Positions 61,001 through 64,000 of a stretch of DNA of 64,000 nucleotides are shown one piece after another (position 1 is the stretch's first letter; the number at the start of each line of letters is the position of its first letter). The position numbers and the translations under genes are program-made. Source of the DNA: Mesocentrotus franciscanus (Eukaryota > Echinodermata > Echinoidea > Camarodonta > Strongylocentrotidae). The stretch spans positions 31,668,264 to 31,732,263 of the forward strand of contig CP137668.1 of NCBI GenBank assembly GCA_037976565.1. The letters are read 5' to 3'. A model generated the notes under the pieces. That model saw only the letters and a program-made list of their open reading frames with translations, had not been told where the DNA came from and made no database searches.

Positions 61001-63735
61001 TGACACGAAACAGGTAAGAAAGATAACGACTTTTAAATCATGATCATTATTTGAACAATTGTTGAAGATTTAGTTGATTTTTGATATGTTATAGTAGTGT
61101 ATCTCCACGCCGGAGTCACGGGTCGAAAATATGGTCACACACTCACAGTTCTGAACAAGCGCTGAAAATTGACCACAGTAACATCAAACCATATCAGTTC
61201 GAGCCAGAGCCCGGGCCAGAGCACGACGAGGCGCCTGAGGCAGAGGCAGAAGCAGACCGGTAGATCTAGACCTTATATAAATTGTCAGCTGACTGAGACT
61301 GATAAACTATAGATCAGATCTAACGTTAGTCAATAAAGCCACTCATCCAATGTACGAGGTTATAATAAATACAGCCTCGCACTCCAGTCCAGGCGCACGA
61401 ACGGTGAAATTGAAAGTGCATATCGGAGTGACAACGAGCGGTCTAAACTGAAACTCTCAAGGCCTAACAGTTAGTATTCTAAGTGGAAAATTACCCCCAA
61501 TTTGTCCTTTTCTCAGCTGCAGTCCTCACTGTCTTCTCCTCCTTTTCTGCATCCCAATCCCAAAAGTTTGTGTTCTAAAGGAAAATGACGCCAGGCTGAC
61601 AAGAACGCGCACGCAAAATAATGAAAGGACTGTGTTATGAGTCTAAGCAAAAATCGTTTGCTCGCGACTTCTTGTTGAAAAGAAAGGTATTTAGGCATTA
61701 AAATGTCTTTAAAAAGGCAAACTATAATAATAAATAATAATAATAACAACATTTATAATGCGCACATATCCACCCCAAGAGATGCTTGACAAGGTAAATA
61801 CATTAAACATATGAAAGTACATGAGAAGTTACAGAGAACGAAAGTAATGAAACATAATTAAATATAATTAAACAACGTTAATTACATCAGATTGCGAAAT
61901 ATTCTACGTCTTAACTAAAGAATTCAGATATTAGATAGGTTTTCAATTTTGGGGAATACAAATTTTGATTGGCTGACATTTTGATTGAATGGGGTAGGGA
62001 GTTCCATAACTGGGTGCAGCAGCTATAAAAGCTCTGTCAATTTGTTGAATTGGAGGAACGAAGACCTGCACGAGAACTTGAAGAGATATTGAGAAGAGAG
62101 GAAATATATTCAGGGACATATCCATTTAGTGAACGGTAGGTGAGTAGTAGAATTTTATATTTGATACGCTGTTCTATCGGAAGCCAGTGAAGGTTCTTGC
62201 GTATTTGAGTAGTATGGGTAGAACGTTTAGATTTAGTGACAAGGCGGGCAGCTGCGTTTTGAACCTTTTGAAGTCTGTGAATTTGGTATTTAGGAAGTCC
62301 ATAAAGGAGAGAGTTACAGTTATCGAGATGAGATGTTACAAAAGCATGAATAAATTGTTGAGTGGTTGGGGGTTAAAAATTCCTTATTGCGCGAAGATTA
62401 CGAAGATGATAATAGGTAGCTTGACACCAAGATTTCTTGCCATATCTGAAGAAGCAATATACACAGAACCAACACGTATATGAGTAATAACAATCTTGGA
62501 AAGTTGTTGTCTAGAGCATAATATGAGAAATTCTGTTTTATCGTCATTTAGTTTGAGATAGCAATCATTCATCCATTTCCGTACATCACGAATACAACTT
62601 TCAAGATCTTCAATACGTTTTTCTACCTGCTCCTGATTAGGAAGACATGAAAAATATGATTGTATATCGTCTGCATACATAGTGATAGCTTATATTGTGT
62701 TTACTAATTATCTCATGAAGTGGTAAGGTATATACATTAAACAGATGGGGACCTATGATATTAATTTTAAAAAAGAGACATTTATCCGAAAAATGATACG
62801 CACTTGATAATCCCAGAACGCTTCTGGTCATTTCGTCATTCCTAATTATGAATAACACTGTACAATGAGATTGTACGATCCTTAGTTGTAGGACACATAC
62901 AAGGACATTCCTGCAATGACGTAAAATGCGTCATCAAGCCACGTGATCGTATTTACCTTTTTTCGAGGGGTGGAGCTTAGCAAGCGTGAGATCTGTGAAA
63001 AATGGATGGTTATTATCATATTTGGTCAGTATAGAGATTTTCTGAAAAATCTTAGGCTGGAATATTAATAAGTAGAGGTGTATTCATGTTTTGAAAGGCT
63101 AAGTTAATTGGGTTATAGGGGCCCTTTAACGACGTTGCTATTATCTAGATTGTCAATAATATATTTTTTCTTAGAAAATGATGATGTAATGATGATTCCA
63201 ATAAAGATTGTTTTGATAGCTGAATGTTTTAATTTCACGATAATCAAGTATGTCTCCAGTCACACTACCTCTTTCTCTTTCTCTTTGTCTACCTCTGTCT
63301 CTCTCTCTCTCTCTCTGTCTGTCTCTCTCTCTCTCTGTCCCTTTTTTTTATCACCCTCTCGTTCTATCTCCCTCGCTCTCTTTCTCTCCTTGTTATTTGT
63401 GTTAATTTGTTTTCCCTTATAGTTTCTATTATCTGTTTCTTTTGTATTAATTAACCCTTACATTTTATTTTCCAGCTCGTTCGGGTTTATCACACATAAG
63501 TTCATCATTGTACAAACTCTTCAGCTTGGCACGGCAGGTCAAACCTCAGTACGTCATCAATACAAGTCAGGCAGGCTCTCTCATCTCATGCTCTATGACC
63601 TGCGCACAGACTGCAAATTGTAAATCATTTGGATACAACAGTGTGGATAGATTATGCTACATCGTGGGATCGGATGCAAGTGATCTAACATTTACTAATA
63701 CACCAACATGCAACCATTATATACCGGTGATTTGA
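50798..63735 (+). CDS. Secreted/surface Ly6-uPAR + Thr-rich linker + PAN-like protein, 5 exons (whole gene)
   Basis: Reconstructed from five exons with mutually consistent phases: 50798-50851, 52681-52729, 54163-54239, 58952-59241 and 63476-63735. Exons 1-2 give a hydrophobic signal-peptide region. Exons 3-4 give a 12-cysteine Ly6/uPAR three-finger domain beginning IECQYC and ending CCDTDLCN. The rest of exon 4 is a Thr/Ala/Pro-rich, probably O-glycosylated linker. Exon 5 is a PAN/apple-like domain and the stop codon, followed by poly(A) hexamers. Expected size is about 242 residues. Likely secreted or cell-surface; the partner is unknown. One extra base in exon 4 breaks the frame, so this allele or assembly would truncate after the Ly6 domain. 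The introns (1.8, 1.4, 4.7 and 4.2 kb) are full of transposons. Ly6 plus PAN in one chain is not a combination I recognise as a named family. Confidence 0.7.
51080..52098. mobile_element. Inner hAT-like element nested in the outer one, perfect 8-bp TSD
   Basis: CAGTGGCGTAATGAGC at the left and CAGTACGCCAGTG at the right. CGAGGGAG is duplicated at 51072-51079 and 52099-52106. The interior has AAGCGAGCGAAGC and repeated units with GGAAGCTCAGGGGTTTTAGGC at about 51690, 51800 and 51900. Related to 55959-56881. No transposase frame. Confidence 0.93.
51355..51663. mobile_element. Palindromic GGGGTGTTTC MITE nested in the inner hAT
   Basis: Inverted ends GGGGTGTTTCACAAAGATCC and GGATCTTTGTGAAACACCCC, with pairing through AAGTTGAACTTATCTCTAAG. 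This is the third nesting level in intron 1. The interior is AT-rich and non-coding. Confidence 0.9.
52681..52729 (+). CDS. Ly6/PAN gene exon 2 (signal-peptide core)
   Basis: Acceptor TTTTTTTCCATAG|AG and donor CTCTG|GTAAGT. Translates as RIAVVIQVLSWGYVCS plus one base (phase 1), a typical hydrophobic core with a small-residue cleavage region. The leftover G combines with GA of exon 3 to give Gly just before the first Ly6 cysteine pair. Confidence 0.6.
53166..53256. repeat. GA-rich tract in intron 2
   Basis: GGGAGAGAG-type purine run. The open frames on the minus strand are low-complexity artefacts. Confidence 0.85.
54163..54239 (+). CDS. Ly6/PAN gene exon 3 (first half of Ly6 domain)
   Basis: Acceptor TTTTCATTTTGACAG|GA and donor AATGAG|GTAGAG. 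It encodes IECQYCETVNSLAECD and then STRVCASNE, supplying four Ly6 cysteines including the opening CxxC. Phase 1 in, phase 0 out. A Ly6 domain split between two exons is usual for the family. Confidence 0.8.
54303..54345. repeat. (GA)n microsatellite in intron 3
   Basis: AGAGAGAGAG run followed by GTGTGT. Confidence 0.8.
54346..55171. other. Intron 3, nothing recognised
   Basis: AT-rich. (AAAT)n lies at about 54868-54885. GCGGCGTAGCTATAGAG at 54509 and CTACGCCACGG at 54754 could be degraded hAT-like ends, but no duplication was found. Confidence 0.4.
55172..55513. mobile_element. Foldback-type element, GGACAATTACCCC variant
   Basis: Starts CGGTTCTAGGACAATTACCC. About ten units on one strand (55172-55318), a spacer with TTTTTATTAAATCC, then the same unit as GGGGTAATTGTCC on the other strand (55374-55500). 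The start word matches those at 38715 and 46586, but the unit has AATT in place of AACT, so it is a diverged subfamily. Confidence 0.8.
55540..55860. repeat. Minisatellite ATGGTTGGTTGGGCTAGAAATG
   Basis: Units of GGATGGTTGGTTGGGCTAG alternate with a longer 3-part unit containing TTAGAATATATTCGCAGGTA (55695 and 55805). The array continues at 56899-57030 and weakly at 57550, interrupted by the hAT element. Confidence 0.85.
55959..56881. mobile_element. hAT-like element in intron 3, second copy of the inner family
   Basis: Begins CAGTGGCGTAATGAGC like 51080 and ends ATCAATTAGCCCGTG. Flanks TTCAGAGC and TTCAGGGG agree at 6 of 8 positions, a decayed target duplication. Shares CCCCGCTGAGCGTTTTTCAA and GGGGTTTTAGGCATTT blocks with the intron 1 copy. 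Interrupted by the MITE at 56077-56257. Confidence 0.8.
56077..56257. mobile_element. Palindromic TA-flanked MITE carrying CArG-like boxes, copy 2
   Basis: GGGACTTTTAGATTTGCTCG to GTGCAAATCTAAAAGTCCC between TA dinucleotides (56075-56076, 56258-56259). CC(A/T)6GG matches at 56125-56134, 56146-56155 and 56179-56188. Same family as 36128-36307. Confidence 0.9.
56899..57030. repeat. Continuation of the GGTTGG minisatellite
   Basis: GGGTGGGCTAGAAATGGATG and GGTTGGTTGGGCTAGAAG units after the hAT insertion. Confidence 0.8.
57031..57784. other. Intron 3, nothing recognised
   Basis: Slightly GC-richer sequence at 57100-57450 with no domain-bearing frame. Confidence 0.4.
57785..58032. repeat. (AAT)n microsatellite
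   Basis: Two long (AAT)n runs (57871-57920, 57975-58027) with degenerate sequence between. Poly-Asn and poly-Tyr/Ile frames are artefacts. Confidence 0.95.
58392..58670. repeat. Tandem repeat, ~83-bp unit, 3.5 copies
   Basis: Each unit contains ATACTCT(T/G)TTTTCCT(A/C)GATAAATAA, TTTTAAGA(T/C)GGTAT and ATGAGCA(T/A)(A/G)ATAA(T/C)GACACT. Copies begin near 58400, 58470, 58548 and 58606. Confidence 0.85.
58952..59241 (+). CDS. Ly6/PAN gene exon 4 (second half of Ly6, Thr-rich linker; frameshifted)
   Basis: The acceptor CGATTGCAG|ATCTGC has a weak pyrimidine tract; the donor is CCAAAAG|GTAGTT. It encodes ICRTEIK, then YRMYCQQDQACLN, QQCTG and VCVTCCDTDLCN, completing the Ly6 domain. A linker rich in Thr, Ala and Pro follows, but in another reading frame. 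The exon length (290) is one more than the phases of exons 3 and 5 require, and the shift lies near CCCCC at 59124-59128. As given, translation stops at 59150, shortly after the Ly6 domain. The cause is either a homopolymer sequencing error or a true null or truncated allele. Confidence 0.75.
59452..59511. mobile_element. Solitary foldback-element right end
   Basis: GTCCAGGGGTGGGTGTCCGG followed by ATACGCAC matches the right terminus of the foldback element at 47848. No left partner is nearby. Confidence 0.65.
59541..60528 (+). mobile_element. L2/CR1-type LINE 3' half in intron 4
   Basis: Starts just after the RT catalytic motif (DTQLYVSFDPS), then LKLNESKTELLLVTS, VRNLGVIFDENM, QNAAARVLSG and LHWLPIRKRI. 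After a stop and frameshifts it continues with LRSSHQHL-like and FSSAAPCLWNN-like sequence. The 3' UTR has GCGTTATACAAATGCC and an (ATT)n tail at 60500-60528. 5'-truncated and dead. Confidence 0.9.
60596..63125. mobile_element. 2.5-kb TTAA-flanked element in intron 4
   Basis: AGGGCCCCTCTAATC at the left and its inverse GGTTATAGGGGCCCT at the right, flanked by TTAA at 60592-60595 and 63126-63129. The interior has a CpG-rich patch near 60860-60920 and an L2 LINE fragment (61722-62860). No transposase frame is seen, so it is non-autonomous. TTAA suggests piggyBac or Kolobok mobilisation. Confidence 0.75.
61722..62860 (-). mobile_element. L2-type LINE 3' half nested in the TTAA element
   Basis: Minus-strand translation: MYADDIQSYFSC (catalytic YADD) at about 62680, WMNDCYLKLNDDKTEFLILC, ARNLGVK, then frameshifted QNAAARL-like, LHWLPIEQRI-like and LWNSLPHSI-like segments down to about 61930. 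The 3' end has GTGCGCATTATAAATGTTG-type sequence and an (ATT)n tail at about 61725-61750. Confidence 0.9.
63262..63395. repeat. CT-rich microsatellite in intron 4
   Basis: TCTCTCTGTCTG and (CT)n words just upstream of the last exon. The Ser/Leu-rich frame is an artefact. Confidence 0.85.
63476..63735 (+). CDS. Ly6/PAN gene exon 5 (PAN/apple-like domain, stop)
   Basis: Acceptor CATTTTATTTTCCAG|CT. The phase-1 base left by exon 4 completes GCT (Ala), an exact phase match. Encodes YKLFSLARQVKPQY, SLISCSMTCAQTANCKSFGY and LCYIVGSD, ending TPTCNHYIPVI and TGA. The C-x3-C-x5-C-xSFGYN pattern with two further cysteines is that of PAN/apple domains, which bind proteins or carbohydrates extracellularly. 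Confidence 0.85.
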
Positions 63736-63801
63736 AATCAGGTCTCCCGGGGAACATAAACTGTTCATTTACGTAAATAAACGGTCTATAAACAGAATAA
63801 A
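63736..63801 (+). terminator. 3' UTR with two poly(A) signals of the Ly6/PAN gene
   Basis: AATAAA at 63776-63781 and 63796-63801, 41 and 61 bp after the stop codon. Confidence 0.6.
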
Positions 63802-64000
63802 TATTTAACGTTTTGCGAACGTCTTTAAAAGATTGTGTATTTGCTTGGATAATGTTATCATCGTTAATTGGTTATAACCTGTGCATAACCTATTGGCATG
63901 ATTTAGCTGTGTATTTTCTATTTTACGCACTTCGTAATACTTGTGGCGTAAATAATTTTGGGGACAGAGCCATCTTTACACAGAGTTTGGCCAACTTAAG
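63802..64000. other. Downstream sequence, nothing recognised
   Basis: AT-rich with no features. Confidence 0.5.

Overview
This is an AT-rich animal genome window: introns with GT/AG boundaries, long intergenic stretches, abundant microsatellites, and dense LINE and non-autonomous DNA-transposon debris. The best guess is a marine invertebrate deuterostome, most likely an echinoderm. The reasons are tandem single-exon rhodopsin-class GPCRs, a 12-cysteine invertebrate-type Ly6 domain, L2/CR1-type LINE remnants with (ATT)n tails, foldback elements with short tandem subrepeats reminiscent of sea-urchin TU elements, and many TACATGTA octamers. The species cannot be named from this sequence alone.

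Three protein-coding genes can be supported, all on the + strand. Two are intronless paralogous class-A GPCRs, at 5896-6978 (360 aa) and 22941-23978 (345 aa), about 16 kb apart. They share an unusual ERF in place of DRY, a TWGP motif in TM6 and an NPVIY motif in TM7. The third is a five-exon gene reconstructed from splice signals and phase (50798-63735). It has a signal-peptide region split over two exons, a Ly6/uPAR domain split over two exons, a Thr/Pro-rich linker, and a final PAN/apple-like exon followed by polyadenylation signals. Its exon 4 has one extra base in a C-run that breaks the frame.

Layout: 1-4400 holds simple repeats and one L2 3' end. 4420-7820 is the GPCR1 locus. 8521-12740 is a decayed minus-strand LINE carrying two TTAA-flanked MITEs. 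13240-20400 is mostly unremarkable. 20437-27672 is the GPCR2 locus, flanked by a pair of direct repeats. 27803-28926 is a transposon with long inverted repeats. 31552-38690 is a tandem segmental duplication whose copies carry different transposon insertions, so several empty sites can be read directly. 38700-49130 is a mosaic of foldback elements, hAT-like elements, a GC-rich island and a second copy of the long-TIR transposon. 50800-63740 is the Ly6/PAN gene, whose introns hold nested hAT elements with perfect 8-bp target-site duplications, foldback arrays, two L2-type LINE fragments and a 2.5-kb TTAA element.

The genes form no pathway. The GPCRs are a local tandem family of membrane receptors, and the Ly6/PAN gene encodes a probable secreted or surface protein. 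No virus, CRISPR array, tRNA or rRNA gene was recognised.
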